From the NCBI GenBank assembly GCA_024401215.1, contig JAKSLL010000006.1, forward strand, positions 1-64,000: a stretch of DNA of 64,000 nucleotides. The letters are read 5' to 3'. The DNA comes from Bacteroidaceae bacterium. Lineage in GTDB: Bacteria; Bacteroidota; Bacteroidia; Bacteroidales; Bacteroidaceae. The stretch's first letter is position 1. The number at the start of each line of letters is the position of its first letter. The notes below the pieces were generated by a model. The model saw nothing but the letters and a program-made list of their open reading frames with translations, had not been told where the DNA came from and ran no database searches. The position numbers and the translations under genes were made by a program. Below are positions 18,451 through 27,460 of this stretch, one piece after another.

Positions 18451-18840
18451 TTATCGAATCTTCATGCCGCATTGGTCGCAGAAAATAGCATCTTGTGGCA
18501 GAGGAGTGCCGCATTCTGGACAGAATCGGATTTGACCATCTAGTGAAGGAGTGTTTTGTGTGGTAGATGTAAGCGAAGATGTTGGTGTTGATTGATTGGT
18601 AGCGGGGATGAATATGGGAGAATATGTTTTTGTCTCAACATTAATAATCGCTATTTCTCCATCAGGGAAGACGCCATAGAATGTGTCTTCGCTGTCGTTA
18701 GGAAAGGTGACATCGTGTATGCCTGCAATCTCATCAAGGTCATTAACATTGTATGTGGCATTGCCGCTTGTTTGCTTCCACTCTGAACATGTTTTTGAAG
18801 CTTCTTTTGTTGCCTCTATTATTGTTTTATATAGTTTCAT
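18451..18840 (-). CDS. Zinc-ribbon protein of unknown function
   Basis: 129 residues, cytoplasmic (no signal). The C-terminus is a double CxxC zinc ribbon (FCPECGTPLPQDAIFCDQCGMKIR). The N-terminal ~65 residues form a small alpha/beta domain (YKTIIEATKEASKTC, EDTFYGVFPDGEIAIINVETKTY), joined by a Ser/Thr/Gln-rich linker (about 80-103). Zinc binding is clear from the four cysteines; no partner or reaction can be assigned. It stands alone about 100 bp downstream of the proline-rich protein gene on the same strand. Confidence 0.75.
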   Translation of the reverse strand: MKLYKTIIEATKEASKTCSEWKQTSGNATYNVNDLDEIAGIHDVTFPNDSEDTFYGVFPDGEIAIINVETKTYSPIFIPATNQSTPTSSLTSTTQNTPSLDGQIRFCPECGTPLPQDAIFCDQCGMKIR

Positions 18841-18940
18841 GTTGTATAGTATTTTCTGGTCAAATCATAAATGTAAAGCTCGAATTATTATCTCAATTTT
18901 CGCTTTGCAACTTGCTCTATTTAAGTGGAATTTCAATAAT

Positions 18941-20545
18941 TTATAATATTCCACCGATTGCACCTTGAATCATACCTGTAGCAGAATCTGCAAGAGTTCC
19001 GATGCTTTTTTTGGCTGCTTCATTATGATTTAGTGCGAGATCGTAAAGTGCATTGCGAGTTTTTTCTGCTATGTGTCCGTTTTTGAACAACTCATCTGCC
19101 ACGTCCAATTTTTTAATAAATTGGGTATCAGCTTTTGCCATAGCATTTGTGCTTGCTCCGCCTATCTTCGCATCTACAATAGTTTTTAAGGCACCAGAAA
19201 CCACCCCTTGGGCAGTCTTTTGGGCAATATCAAAACCGTCTTTGCCATCAATATAAGCCCCAGCTCCTCCTTTAATGGCATCGCCTAAAACATTGGCTGT
19301 GGCTTTCATTCCCAATGAACCCATATTGCTTTGGGTGATTTCCACGACGGAATTGATGCCCGCCTTCTTCATTGCATCTGACATCGATGTTCCGTTGAGA
19401 CTGGCTTCTGTACATTCTCCAGCAAAATTTTTAGCAGTCGTATAGACGCCTGCCAATACTCTTCCTGCGGGACCGGTAGCTTTGCCTGCCATGTCCATGC
19501 CTGTGTCAATAGCAATCTGTACTACTGTTGCACCAGTAATAAGTTTTGACATTTTATCAGCTTTTGCATTTGCTGCATCTAAATCTTTCAATGCTGAATT
19601 TATGTTGCCTCTTACGTGTTCCTTGATGTCTTCAATAGTGGCATTCTCAGGTAAGCCATATTTGTCTCGCAATTTTTCAATATATTTTCTCTGATTAGCA
19701 GCATCTTCTGCCGCCTTCTTGGCTGCTTCGTCTATAGGCTCTGTCTTTGGAACAGAAGGCTCTGCAGGTTGTGGCGTAGGCTTTGGTGCCGGTGGCGGAC
19801 TAGGCTTCGTCACCGGCGGTTTTGGCGCAGGTGGCGGTGTGGGTTTTGGAGTAGGAGGAACCGGCTGTGGAGTAGGAGGAGCCGGTTGAGGTGCAGGAGG
19901 AACCGGCTGAGGTGCAGGAGGGGCTGGCTGAGGAGTTGGAGAAACAGGCTGTGGCGCAGGAGGTGGTGCAGGTGTTCCACCTCCTGAAGCTGCAGCACCA
20001 GCACCTGCGGCACCCCCACTTGTCACACCTATGGCAATGCCTGTTCCTATTACCAATGTACCGATAACAGAAACAGGAATCCATGGAAAGCCTTTCTTTT
20101 CAGTTTCTTCTGTAGTATAAATGCTGTCTCCGTTGTCAGAACCTTCATAAGCGCCTGAAGTCTTAACCATTTCCAATTCGAAGGTGATGAAACCTGCATC
20201 AAACATTGCAATGATTCTGTCAGACGATATGAATCTGACAGGAATTATTACCTTTTCACCTTGTGCTTCTGCAACAATGTTTTTTCCGTCAAAGGTAAAA
20301 GTGCCCTCTCCTTCATCGTATCTTGATCTCAAATAGAAAGTGCCATCAATATATGTGGCAAAAGCAACATCTTCGCCTCCTTCAATCCAATCAGGTTCAA
20401 TTGTGAACCATTTATCGAAAATGCTATGAATGTTCTTTACTTCTACTGTTTCCCAAACACCAATGATGTCTGTGATTTTTATGTTGTCTGCCCATGTCAT
20501 CAATGACATAAGCAGCATCGTGAAAAGGATTGAAGTGCGTTTCAT
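18941..20545 (-). CDS. Signal-peptide protein with transmembrane segment, proline-rich stalk and glycine/alanine-rich helical C-terminus
   Basis: 534 residues, not recognised. Order: Sec signal (MKRTSILFTMLLMSLMTWA); a ~110-residue beta domain resembling lipocalin-like stress domains (ITDIIGVWETVEV); a hydrophobic segment (about 155-180, WIPVSVIGTLVIGTGIAIG); a proline-rich repeat of PPAPQPV/PPTPKPT units (about 192-262); a charged coiled-coil-like stretch (KKAAEDAANQRKYIEKL); and a long Gly/Ala-rich region (about 330-534, ATGPAGRVLAGVYTTAKN, AIKGGAGAYIDGKDG) with glycine-zipper-like helices. This suggests a membrane-anchored protein with a spacer and a helical, possibly membrane-active or scaffold domain. 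Whether the C-terminus is an effector is unknown. Confidence 0.75.
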   Translation of the reverse strand: MKRTSILFTMLLMSLMTWADNIKITDIIGVWETVEVKNIHSIFDKWFTIEPDWIEGGEDVAFATYIDGTFYLRSRYDEGEGTFTFDGKNIVAEAQGEKVIIPVRFISSDRIIAMFDAGFITFELEMVKTSGAYEGSDNGDSIYTTEETEKKGFPWIPVSVIGTLVIGTGIAIGVTSGGAAGAGAAASGGGTPAPPPAPQPVSPTPQPAPPAPQPVPPAPQPAPPTPQPVPPTPKPTPPPAPKPPVTKPSPPPAPKPTPQPAEPSVPKTEPIDEAAKKAAEDAANQRKYIEKLRDKYGLPENATIEDIKEHVRGNINSALKDLDAANAKADKMSKLITGATVVQIAIDTGMDMAGKATGPAGRVLAGVYTTAKNFAGECTEASLNGTSMSDAMKKAGINSVVEITQSNMGSLGMKATANVLGDAIKGGAGAYIDGKDGFDIAQKTAQGVVSGALKTIVDAKIGGASTNAMAKADTQFIKKLDVADELFKNGHIAEKTRNALYDLALNHNEAAKKSIGTLADSATGMIQGAIGGIL

Positions 20546-20565
20546 ACGAAACTTGTATTATATTG

Positions 20566-21312
20566 TTATTGGTACTGCCTTATTCTAACGTCAATGCCAC
20601 TTCCCTCAAGCAGTTTCACCACTTGCTGAATGTCGGTATTGCCGTAATGATATGGGAAAAGAACTTTTGGATGAATTGTCTTTGCAGCCTTTGTCAACTG
20701 TTCTGGAGCCATTGTGAATGGAAGATTGCATGGTAGAAGTGCAATGTCAATGTCTTTGATGTTTTCCATCTCAGGAATAGGTTCTGTATCGCCAGCAATA
20801 TAGATGCGGAGTCCCTCGATACTCAGGATGTAGCCATTGTCACGACCTTTTGGATGGAATTTCTGTTTATCAGCAGAAATGTTGTAAGCTGGCACAGCAT
20901 CAACGGTAAAGTCCGCCATTTTTTTTGTGTCACCGTTTTTCATCGTGTCACCTTTGCCGCCGAGAATTTCGCTGCTGCGAGGATTGACGATAAGCGTCGT
21001 GCCATCTTTCGTGAGCTGTTCAATAGCCTTTGCGTCAAGATGGTCTGCATGTTCATGTGTTACCAAAATATAATCAGCTTTTGGCATTGTGGTGTAATCG
21101 GTAGCAGGTTGTACTTTGTCCGTTACAGGGTCAATGTAAATCCACTTGCCGCCAACATTAATGCTAAGGCTTCCATGCTTGATGCAATGCATATTTATCT
21201 TGGTGCCATTGGCGCTTGTGAAAGTGTCAACATTGTTCTCCTTGACATCTTGGGCGTTACATGCCAAAAGGCTCATAATACAAGCCATTAAGCTGATGAT
21301 TCTTAGTTTCAT
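20566..21312 (-). CDS. MBL-fold metallo-hydrolase, UlaG-like lipoprotein
   Basis: Start set at ATG 21312 so that the lipobox signal (MKLRIISLMACIMSLLAC) is N-terminal; the TTG at 21336 would bury it. The metal motif THEHADHLD (HxHxDH), a downstream AGDTEPIPEM and a C-terminal PYHYGNTD place it with the UlaG-like branch of the metallo-beta-lactamase fold. Substrate unknown. The lipobox predicts a membrane-anchored enzyme. It lies 20 bp upstream of the proline-rich protein gene on the same strand; a 13-bp motif ACGAAACTTGTAT and its inverse bracket the gene. Confidence 0.85.
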   Translation of the reverse strand: MKLRIISLMACIMSLLACNAQDVKENNVDTFTSANGTKINMHCIKHGSLSINVGGKWIYIDPVTDKVQPATDYTTMPKADYILVTHEHADHLDAKAIEQLTKDGTTLIVNPRSSEILGGKGDTMKNGDTKKMADFTVDAVPAYNISADKQKFHPKGRDNGYILSIEGLRIYIAGDTEPIPEMENIKDIDIALLPCNLPFTMAPEQLTKAAKTIHPKVLFPYHYGNTDIQQVVKLLEGSGIDVRIRQYQ

Positions 21313-21376
21313 TTTATAAGTTAAGTATCTGGTCAAAATTATTATACAAGTTTCGTCAAGTTAGAAAGTTGCACTC

Positions 21377-22024
21377 TTACAAGAATGGGTTGTATAGCTT
21401 CTCGTCACCGATAAATGTGTATGGGCCGTGGCCGCAATACACTATTGTGTTGTCGGGAAGGGTTATGAGTTTTGTGCGAATGCTGTCGATAAGCTGCTGC
21501 ATGTTTCCACCTTCGAGATCTGTGCGGCCGACACTTCCGTTGAAAAGACTGTCGCCAGCAAACAGCACATTATCGGCTGCAGAGTAAAAGCATAATCCTC
21601 CACGGCTGTGGCCTGGGGTGGCGATAACTTTAAGTGTTGTGCTGCCGATGATGATTTCGTTGTTGTTGCTCAGATAGTTTTTGACAGCAGGCATCTGCGG
21701 CAGATTCATGCGCATGCCAAACATGTCGGATATCATATTCTCTGCGTTGTAGTAGAGCGGCAGATCTTCGGCAGAGGCTTCGGGGTTGAGGTCGAAGTCT
21801 TGCTTAACGAAAGCGTTGCCCCACACATGGTCGAAATGGAGGTGAGTGCATAGCAGATGCGTAGGCTTTAGCTGCTGTGAGTCGATGTACTGCTTTATGG
21901 CATTCCACTCACTTTCTGCCGAACAGCCGCAATCTATGATGACTGTCTCCTTTGAATCGTTGTCGTTTGCCACATAGCAGTTTGTGCCAAGTGGATTGAC
22001 GGGGAAAGTTTTTACTGTAATCAT
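21377..22024 (-). CDS. MBL-fold hydrolase, glyoxalase II-like
   Basis: 215-residue cytoplasmic enzyme. CTHLHFDHVWGN (HxHxDH), TPGHSRGGLCFY (third His), FAGDSLFNGSVGRTDL (bridging Asp) and CGHGPYT (last His) are the complete metal-binding set of glyoxalase II/persulfide dioxygenase-like proteins. Likely a thioester hydrolase of the YcbL type; exact substrate not shown by sequence. Its start overlaps the rsmG stop by 4 bp, so the two are translationally coupled. Confidence 0.88.
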   Translation of the reverse strand: MITVKTFPVNPLGTNCYVANDNDSKETVIIDCGCSAESEWNAIKQYIDSQQLKPTHLLCTHLHFDHVWGNAFVKQDFDLNPEASAEDLPLYYNAENMISDMFGMRMNLPQMPAVKNYLSNNNEIIIGSTTLKVIATPGHSRGGLCFYSAADNVLFAGDSLFNGSVGRTDLEGGNMQQLIDSIRTKLITLPDNTIVYCGHGPYTFIGDEKLYNPFL

Positions 22025-22653
22025 TTCTTTGCTACTATGCCAACGTGTACAACTTTCTTTGTGCTAAAGTATTCCTCTTCGTAGAAGTCGCTGAGCTCCC
22101 ATGTAGTGGCGATATTGCGCATAGACGCAATTTCTCCATCCAGTTCGCCGCCCTTGAGAGCAATAATGCCATTAGGCAGAGAGTTGTGCTGCTCTCTGGA
22201 GATGTTCTTTCGAGCAATTTTGACGAGGTCAACCATAGGCATTACTGCACGCGTTACGACGAAATCGTATCCGTCTTTAATCTCTTCTGCACGGGCGTGG
22301 CTGAAGCGCACATTTGTAAGCCCTATGGCTGTTGCCACCTCGTTGGCGACACGCACCTTCTTGCCGATGCTGTCAACAAGATGGAAATTGACATCAGGGA
22401 AAAGGATGGCGAGGGGTATTCCAGGGAAACCGCCTCCTGTGCCAAGATCCATGATGTTGGTGCCTGCTTTGAAATTGATGACTTTGGCGATGCCGAGAGA
22501 GTGCAGCACATGATGCTCGTAGAGATTCTGGATGTCTTTACGAGATATCACATTGATTTTTACGTTCCAATCATTATAAAGAGCCTCAAGCTGGGCGAAC
22601 TGCTCAGCTTGAGTCTCTGTGATATTCGGAAAATACTTCTTTATTATTTCCAT
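22021..22653 (-). CDS. rsmG: 16S rRNA (guanine-527-N7)-methyltransferase
   Basis: RsmG/GidB methylates G527 of 16S rRNA with S-adenosylmethionine. The SAM-binding motif IMDLGTGGGFPGIPLAILFP and upstream NVISRKDIQNLYEHHVLHSL are diagnostic. Start set at ATG 22653 (MEIIKKYFPN), the usual family start; the alternative ATG at 22686 overlaps the upstream gene and only adds 11 residues. It is downstream of the DUF4301 gene and upstream of the glyoxalase II-like gene in one minus-strand operon. Confidence 0.92.
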   Translation of the reverse strand: MEIIKKYFPNITETQAEQFAQLEALYNDWNVKINVISRKDIQNLYEHHVLHSLGIAKVINFKAGTNIMDLGTGGGFPGIPLAILFPDVNFHLVDSIGKKVRVANEVATAIGLTNVRFSHARAEEIKDGYDFVVTRAVMPMVDLVKIARKNISREQHNSLPNGIIALKGGELDGEIASMRNIATTWELSDFYEEEYFSTKKVVHVGIVAKK

Positions 22654-22669
22654 GTAAGTTGTTATTTCT

Positions 22670-24157
22670 TTACTGATGCTGGTCACGAAGGAGGTCGTTG
22701 ACAGTCTTCACTGGGTTGAAAGTGCCGAGTGGCACTTCTACGAATATGGTGTTCCAGTCGCTCATGGCTCCATTCCAGAGACCAGGAAGTTCGAGCGCCT
22801 TCAACTCCTTGCCATCCTTACTCTTTGATGATATGAAGCCTGTCTGTGGGTCAACATACTTTGTGAGGTCGAACTTGTTGCCCTTGTAGTCTTTTACTGC
22901 GCATACGAGGTCAACAGGGTTGAAGTGTGTGCCATTCTGGAACATCTTGAGGTACTCCTCGTTAGCTGTGTCAATCTGTGATGATTCGAGAATCTGAAGG
23001 CTGATAGTGCCATCCTGATTGTACGCGAGGAATGGACCGCCGCCAGGTTCGCCGACATTCTTCACCATGCCGCAGACGCGCATTGGGCGGTTGAGCTTGT
23101 TGCGAAGGTAGATGGCAAGCTCGGCATCCTCAAGCTGGTTGAGTTCAGGGTTGCGGCAAGAGAGTTCGTCGCGGAGGAAGCGGATAATCTCTTCGAGCTT
23201 GTCGTGGTTATACACACCAGTGTCGAGAGTCTTGATGTACTCGAAAGCTTTTGCTTGCTTTGTGACAAGCACTCCGGCGATGAGCTTCTTGTACTCCACA
23301 GTTTCTGGTTTGAGACGGTCAGGAACGACATTGTCGATATTCTTGATGAAGATAATGTCTGCATCGAGGTCGTTGAGATTCTCGATGAGAGCTCCATGAC
23401 CTCCTGGGCGGAAGAGGATCTTTCCGTCTTTGCCGCGGAATGGGGTGTTGTCAGGATTTGCTGCTACTGTGTCTGTGCTTGCTTTCTGCTCAGAGAATGA
23501 CACATTATACTTAATGCCGTACTTGTCGGCGTATTTTGATGCTTTGTCGGAAACGAGAGCCTCAAAGAGTGGGCGATGCTCAGGACTAACTGTGAAATGC
23601 ACATTAACTTCGCCGTTCTTGCCTCCTGCATATAACGCTCCCTCTACAAGATGCTCCTCTACAGGTGTGCGTGGCCCATCCTCATACTTGTGGAACTTAA
23701 GAAGTCCCTTTGGAAGTTTGCCGTATGACATTCCCTCGTCGCCAAGAAGGTTGGCAATAGCATCCTTGACAGAGCTGCTGCCGCCATTTTTTGCTACTGT
23801 AGCCTTTAGTTCATCAGCAAAAGCGAACTTGTCGATGTTATCTTCGAACTTCTTGATGAAGTCAGTCTTCTCCTCATTGTCAAGATACTCAAAAAGATTC
23901 TTGAACATGCGGCTTGCAGCTCCTGATGCAGGGACAAACTTGAGCACCTTGCCTGTGCCGTCAAGGTAGGCATTCCATGCATTCAGGTATGCCTCTTTCT
24001 CTGCAGGCGATGGGATGGTGATGCCCTTTTCTGGAGAAGCGGCACCAGCGAGCTTGAGCCATGGGAAGCCTGTCTTGAAGTTTTCTAACTGTGCATTCAG
24101 CTTTTCCTCAGAAATACCCTTCTTTGAGAGGAATTCTTTATCTTCTTGTGTAAGCAT
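22670..24157 (-). CDS. DUF4301 family protein
   Basis: 495 residues, full length for DUF4301, a family restricted mostly to Bacteroidetes with unknown function. Visible conserved pieces: FVPASGAASRMFKNL near residue 77, LPKGLLKFHKY, RTPVEEHLVEGALY, LFRPGGHGALIENLNDLDADIIFIKNIDN, and GEPGGGPFLAYN. The PASGAASR and RPGGHGALIENL segments resemble the G-rich and substrate loops of nucleotide-sugar pyrophosphorylases, suggesting a nucleotidyltransferase-like fold; that is inference. It has no signal peptide. First gene of the operon with rsmG; promoter shared with a divergent relA. Confidence 0.88.
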   Translation of the reverse strand: MLTQEDKEFLSKKGISEEKLNAQLENFKTGFPWLKLAGAASPEKGITIPSPAEKEAYLNAWNAYLDGTGKVLKFVPASGAASRMFKNLFEYLDNEEKTDFIKKFEDNIDKFAFADELKATVAKNGGSSSVKDAIANLLGDEGMSYGKLPKGLLKFHKYEDGPRTPVEEHLVEGALYAGGKNGEVNVHFTVSPEHRPLFEALVSDKASKYADKYGIKYNVSFSEQKASTDTVAANPDNTPFRGKDGKILFRPGGHGALIENLNDLDADIIFIKNIDNVVPDRLKPETVEYKKLIAGVLVTKQAKAFEYIKTLDTGVYNHDKLEEIIRFLRDELSCRNPELNQLEDAELAIYLRNKLNRPMRVCGMVKNVGEPGGGPFLAYNQDGTISLQILESSQIDTANEEYLKMFQNGTHFNPVDLVCAVKDYKGNKFDLTKYVDPQTGFISSKSKDGKELKALELPGLWNGAMSDWNTIFVEVPLGTFNPVKTVNDLLRDQHQ

Positions 24158-24193
24158 GGTAGTATATTTTTAAATTGTTATTAAAACTTTTGT

Positions 24194-24251
24194 CAAATAT
24201 ACAAATTATTCTGCATTTGCAAGGGCGAATGCTGATATTTTCATATCTTTG
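24194..24251. promoter_or_regulatory. Divergent promoters between DUF4301 and relA
   Basis: Plus strand: TATCTTTG at 24244-24251 is a -7 box for the (p)ppGpp synthetase gene, with TTTG at 24216-24219 (24-bp spacer, longer than ideal). Minus strand: TATATTTG at 24201-24194 is a -7 box for DUF4301, with an imperfect -33 (CTTG) 18 bp away. The two -33 regions interleave, so the promoters may compete. Confidence 0.55.
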
Positions 24252-24295
24252 CAAAGAAAAAAATAAGGAAATATAACTAAAATGTCTGTCTGATT

Positions 24296-26515
24296 ATGGA
24301 AGATGTTGCAATTATAAATAAGGCTGAAGGGCGTGAAATAGTGGAGTCGCTGAGAAAGCTTCAGTCGAAGATTGATGAGATACTCAACCCTGATGATTTC
24401 CGCAAGATTAGGGATATTCTCATGAATGCCGTCATGGCTGGCGCTCTGAAACGAGACCAGTTCGGGCTCAATCCCATACTGTTTGATTTGCAGACAGCAA
24501 TAATCATTGTTGAGGAGGTGGGGCTTAACCGCGCGTCGGTAATCAGCATCCTTCTGCATAAATGTGTTGCTCTGGGACTGGTGACACGGGAGTTTGTGAA
24601 GGAAGAGTTTGGGGCAGAGGTTGACATCATCATCCGTGGTTTGATAAGGGTGAATGAGCTGTATGACAAGAACCCATCAATAGAGACAGAGAATTTCAGA
24701 GACCTTCTGCTGTCGTTCGCAGAGGATATGCGTGTGATATTCATCATTATTGCTGACAGGGTGAACTTGATGAGGCAGATAAAGGATAGGGGAGAGATAG
24801 AAGAGAGGACACGCGTGGCGACAGAAGCAGCACACCTATATGCGCCGCTGGCTCATAAACTTGGTTTGTATCTGATAAAGAGGGAGTTGGAAGACTTGTC
24901 GCTGAAGTATCTCGAACCAGATGTTTTCTATATGATAAAGGAGAAGCTCAATGAGACAAGAGCTGCTCGTGACTTATACATTGCCGATTTTATTGCTCCT
25001 ATTGAAGCGAAGCTTAACGATGCTGGATTGAAATTCCATATCAAAGGGCGCACGAAGTCAATCCATTCCATCTGGCAGAAGATGAAAAAGCAGAAATGCA
25101 AGTTTGAGGGTATCTATGACCTCTTTGCCATTCGTGTGATTCTTGATTCGGAGATAGAGAAAGAGAAGCAAGACTGCTGGCAGGTTTTCAGCATCGTTAC
25201 TGATATGTATCGCCCTAATCCAAAGAGACTTAGGGATTGGCTTAGTGTGCCAAAATCGAATGGTTATGAGAGTCTTCACATCACCGTTATGGGACCTGGC
25301 GGCAAATGGGTGGAGATACAAATCCGCACAGAGAGGATGGACGAGATTGCGGAGCGAGGTTTGGCTGCCCATTGGAGATACAAAGGAGTGAAAGACAGCG
25401 GCAGCAAGCTTGAAGATTGGCTGAAAGATATACGTGTGGCATTGGAAAGTCAGTCGACGAGTGATGAGCAGCTTGTGGATCAGTTCAAGGTTGACCTTTA
25501 TAGCGACGAGGTGTTTGTGTTCACCCCTAAGGGCGATTTGTTTAAGTTGCCAAAGGGGGCGACAATTCTTGATTTCGCCTTCCAGATACACACGAATGTG
25601 GGCAGCCATTGTACAGGAGGATTGGTGAATGGCAAGAATGTGCATTTGAGGACTGTGCTTCAGAGCGGCGATCAGGTGGAGATTCTCACCTCGCCAAAAC
25701 AGATGCCGAAACGTGACTGGCTGAACATTGCTATAACATCAAAAGCGAAGACGAAAATTCGACAGAGCATAACAGAGCAGGAACTCAAAGTGTCAACTTT
25801 TGCAAAAGAGACGCTTGAGAGGAAGTTCAAGAACAAGAAGATAGATGTGGATGAAGCATTGATGATGAAACTCATCAAAAAGCTTGGTTATAAGCATGTT
25901 GGCGAATTCTACAAGGCTATTGCAGAGGAGATAATAGATGTGAATTCTGTGATTGAACGCTATCTTGAATTGCAAGAGCGTGAGCAGAATCCAAATGCTT
26001 TCTCTTCGGAGTCAAGAACAGCTGACGGCTTCTTTGCTGCGTCGCCAGATGATCATGCGCAAGGTAATGCCGATGTGTTGGTGCTTGACGACAATCTGAA
26101 GGGGGTGGAGTATAGTCTTGCTAAATGCTGCAATCCTATATATGGTGATAAAGTGTTTGGTTTTGTGACTGTTAACAGAGGTATAAAGGTGCATCGTACA
26201 GACTGCCCTAATGCTCAGAGACTGCAAGAACAGCTTGGCTACCGAGTGCTTAAGGCAAGATGGGCTGGCAAAGGCGGCAGTCAGTATGCTGTGACTCTGT
26301 ACGTTGTTGGTCATGATGATATAGGAATTGTGAATAATATCACCTCTATAATAAATAAAGAGAAAAATGTGGTGCTTCGTGGCATAAGCATACAGTCATC
26401 GGAAGATGGATTGTTCTCTGGCAGCATCACGATAATGATAGATGACCAAAAACAGCTGACTCAGATTTCAAAGAAAATTGCTACTGTGAAAGGTGTGATG
26501 AGCGTCACTCGCTGA
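24296..26515 (+). CDS. relA: RelA-type (p)ppGpp synthetase with degenerate hydrolase domain
   Basis: 739-residue RSH protein making the stringent-response alarmone. Domain order: HD-like (about 25-175), synthetase (about 240-360, GRTKSIHSIWQKMKK, YDLFAIRVI, KSNGYESLHITVMGPGGKWVEIQIRT), TGS (about 400-465, VFVFTPKGDLFKLP), linker with CCNPIYGDKVFGF, and a C-terminal ACT. The hydrolase metal motif is gone: the usual HDxxED is HKCVAL (after ISILL), and the later DRLHNMR is DRVNLMR. The synthetase acidic residues remain. So it is a synthesis-only RelA-like enzyme by family knowledge; a separate SpoT-like hydrolase must exist elsewhere. Confidence 0.92.
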   Translation: MEDVAIINKAEGREIVESLRKLQSKIDEILNPDDFRKIRDILMNAVMAGALKRDQFGLNPILFDLQTAIIIVEEVGLNRASVISILLHKCVALGLVTREFVKEEFGAEVDIIIRGLIRVNELYDKNPSIETENFRDLLLSFAEDMRVIFIIIADRVNLMRQIKDRGEIEERTRVATEAAHLYAPLAHKLGLYLIKRELEDLSLKYLEPDVFYMIKEKLNETRAARDLYIADFIAPIEAKLNDAGLKFHIKGRTKSIHSIWQKMKKQKCKFEGIYDLFAIRVILDSEIEKEKQDCWQVFSIVTDMYRPNPKRLRDWLSVPKSNGYESLHITVMGPGGKWVEIQIRTERMDEIAERGLAAHWRYKGVKDSGSKLEDWLKDIRVALESQSTSDEQLVDQFKVDLYSDEVFVFTPKGDLFKLPKGATILDFAFQIHTNVGSHCTGGLVNGKNVHLRTVLQSGDQVEILTSPKQMPKRDWLNIAITSKAKTKIRQSITEQELKVSTFAKETLERKFKNKKIDVDEALMMKLIKKLGYKHVGEFYKAIAEEIIDVNSVIERYLELQEREQNPNAFSSESRTADGFFAASPDDHAQGNADVLVLDDNLKGVEYSLAKCCNPIYGDKVFGFVTVNRGIKVHRTDCPNAQRLQEQLGYRVLKARWAGKGGSQYAVTLYVVGHDDIGIVNNITSIINKEKNVVLRGISIQSSEDGLFSGSITIMIDDQKQLTQISKKIATVKGVMSVTR

Positions 26516-26708
26516 TGCTAAAATATGTTATTAACCCAGAAAATGTCTGTTAGATAGAGGTCTTTGTGTTGTTGAAAACGATAGACTGATGGGTGTGTTT
26601 TGTTGTGTTTTTGTATTGATTATGCGTAATATTGATAGTGATTTTTGTTTGCTTTTTTGTGTCAAATAGAAAGAAATTGGAATATTAATGACAAACTTTG
26701 TGTGAAAT

Positions 26709-27182
26709 ATGAAAGTTTCGCTGCTTCTTGTTGGAAAGACTGTAAATAAACATTTTGTAGAATTGATCGATGAGTATGCTGGCCGTGTGAAGCATTACAT
26801 TGGTTTTGAAATTGTCACCATTCCTGAATTGAAAAATACTAAAAACCTATCCGTTGATCAGCAGAAACAAATGGAAGGTGAATTGATACTTAAACAGTTA
26901 CAGTCTGGAGATTATGTTGTGCTTCTTGATGAACATGGGAAAGAATTTAGAAGTATAGAGTTCTCTAAATATATGGAACAGAAGATGCTTTCGGTGAACA
27001 AGCGTCTTGTGTTTGTAATAGGTGGACCTTATGGTTTCTCTCAGGATGTTTATGGTAAAGCAAATGAGAAAATTTCGTTGAGCAAGATGACTTTCTCACA
27101 CCAGATGATAAGATTGATTTTCGTTGAACAGCTATACAGAGCGATGACGATAATGAAGGGTGAACCTTATCATCATGAATGA
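26709..27182 (+). CDS. rlmH: 23S rRNA (pseudouridine-1915-N3)-methyltransferase
   Basis: SPOUT methyltransferase acting on pseudouridine 1915 in helix 69 of 23S rRNA. 157 residues is full length. The knot motif FVIGGPYGFSQDVYGKAN and the C-terminal KMTFSHQMIRLIFVEQLYRAM...PYHHE are diagnostic. It follows relA by 193 bp of AT-rich DNA without an obvious gene. The start ATG at 26709 gives the standard MKVSLLLVGKT N-terminus. Confidence 0.95.
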   Translation: MKVSLLLVGKTVNKHFVELIDEYAGRVKHYIGFEIVTIPELKNTKNLSVDQQKQMEGELILKQLQSGDYVVLLDEHGKEFRSIEFSKYMEQKMLSVNKRLVFVIGGPYGFSQDVYGKANEKISLSKMTFSHQMIRLIFVEQLYRAMTIMKGEPYHHE

Positions 27183-27250
27183 TACCGACTTCTGCTTTTC
27201 CCCTTTCATAAATACACCTTTTATATTCTCAAAGCGAAACGACGTAAACA

Positions 27251-27415
27251 TCAGTTGCTTTGGCTCGTAATGTATAGATGCTTTAGCAGCGTCGAGTAAA
27301 TATACTCTGCATCGTCAGGTTTTTGTACTCGAAAAGTCATGTCCTTGTATGCTTGTTTTGTCTTTGTGATATTCTCTATCAGCAGTTGTTTCGTTGCTGT
27401 TGAAATTCGTATTGT
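27251..27415 (-). pseudogene. Possible C-terminal gene fragment
   Basis: A 54-codon open frame without a good start codon, ending TGA at 27251. It reads as ...KQLLIENITKTKQ, AYKDMTFRVQKPDDAEYIY, STLLKHLYITSQSN, a composition like real protein. No family recognised. It looks like the tail of a decayed gene. The remainder of 27183-27645 holds the hairpin at 27427-27460 and otherwise no visible gene. Confidence 0.3.
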
Positions 27416-27426
27416 TTAAAAACAAA

Positions 27427-27460
27427 GAGTGGCAACTAACTTCACAGTCAGTTACCACTC
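27427..27460 (+). terminator. Hairpin downstream of rlmH
   Basis: GAGTGG/CCACTC outer stem, then AACT/AGTT and ACT/AGT separated by single mismatches, with a TCAC loop. The tail GCTTTAAATTC is only moderately U-rich. It could end the rlmH transcript, although it lies about 245 bp past the stop. Confidence 0.5.

Noticed and set aside
19769..19987. Trp/Arg-rich frame on the plus strand opposite the proline-rich protein
   Set aside because: It is the complement of PPxPxP repeat codons; no start signal or family.
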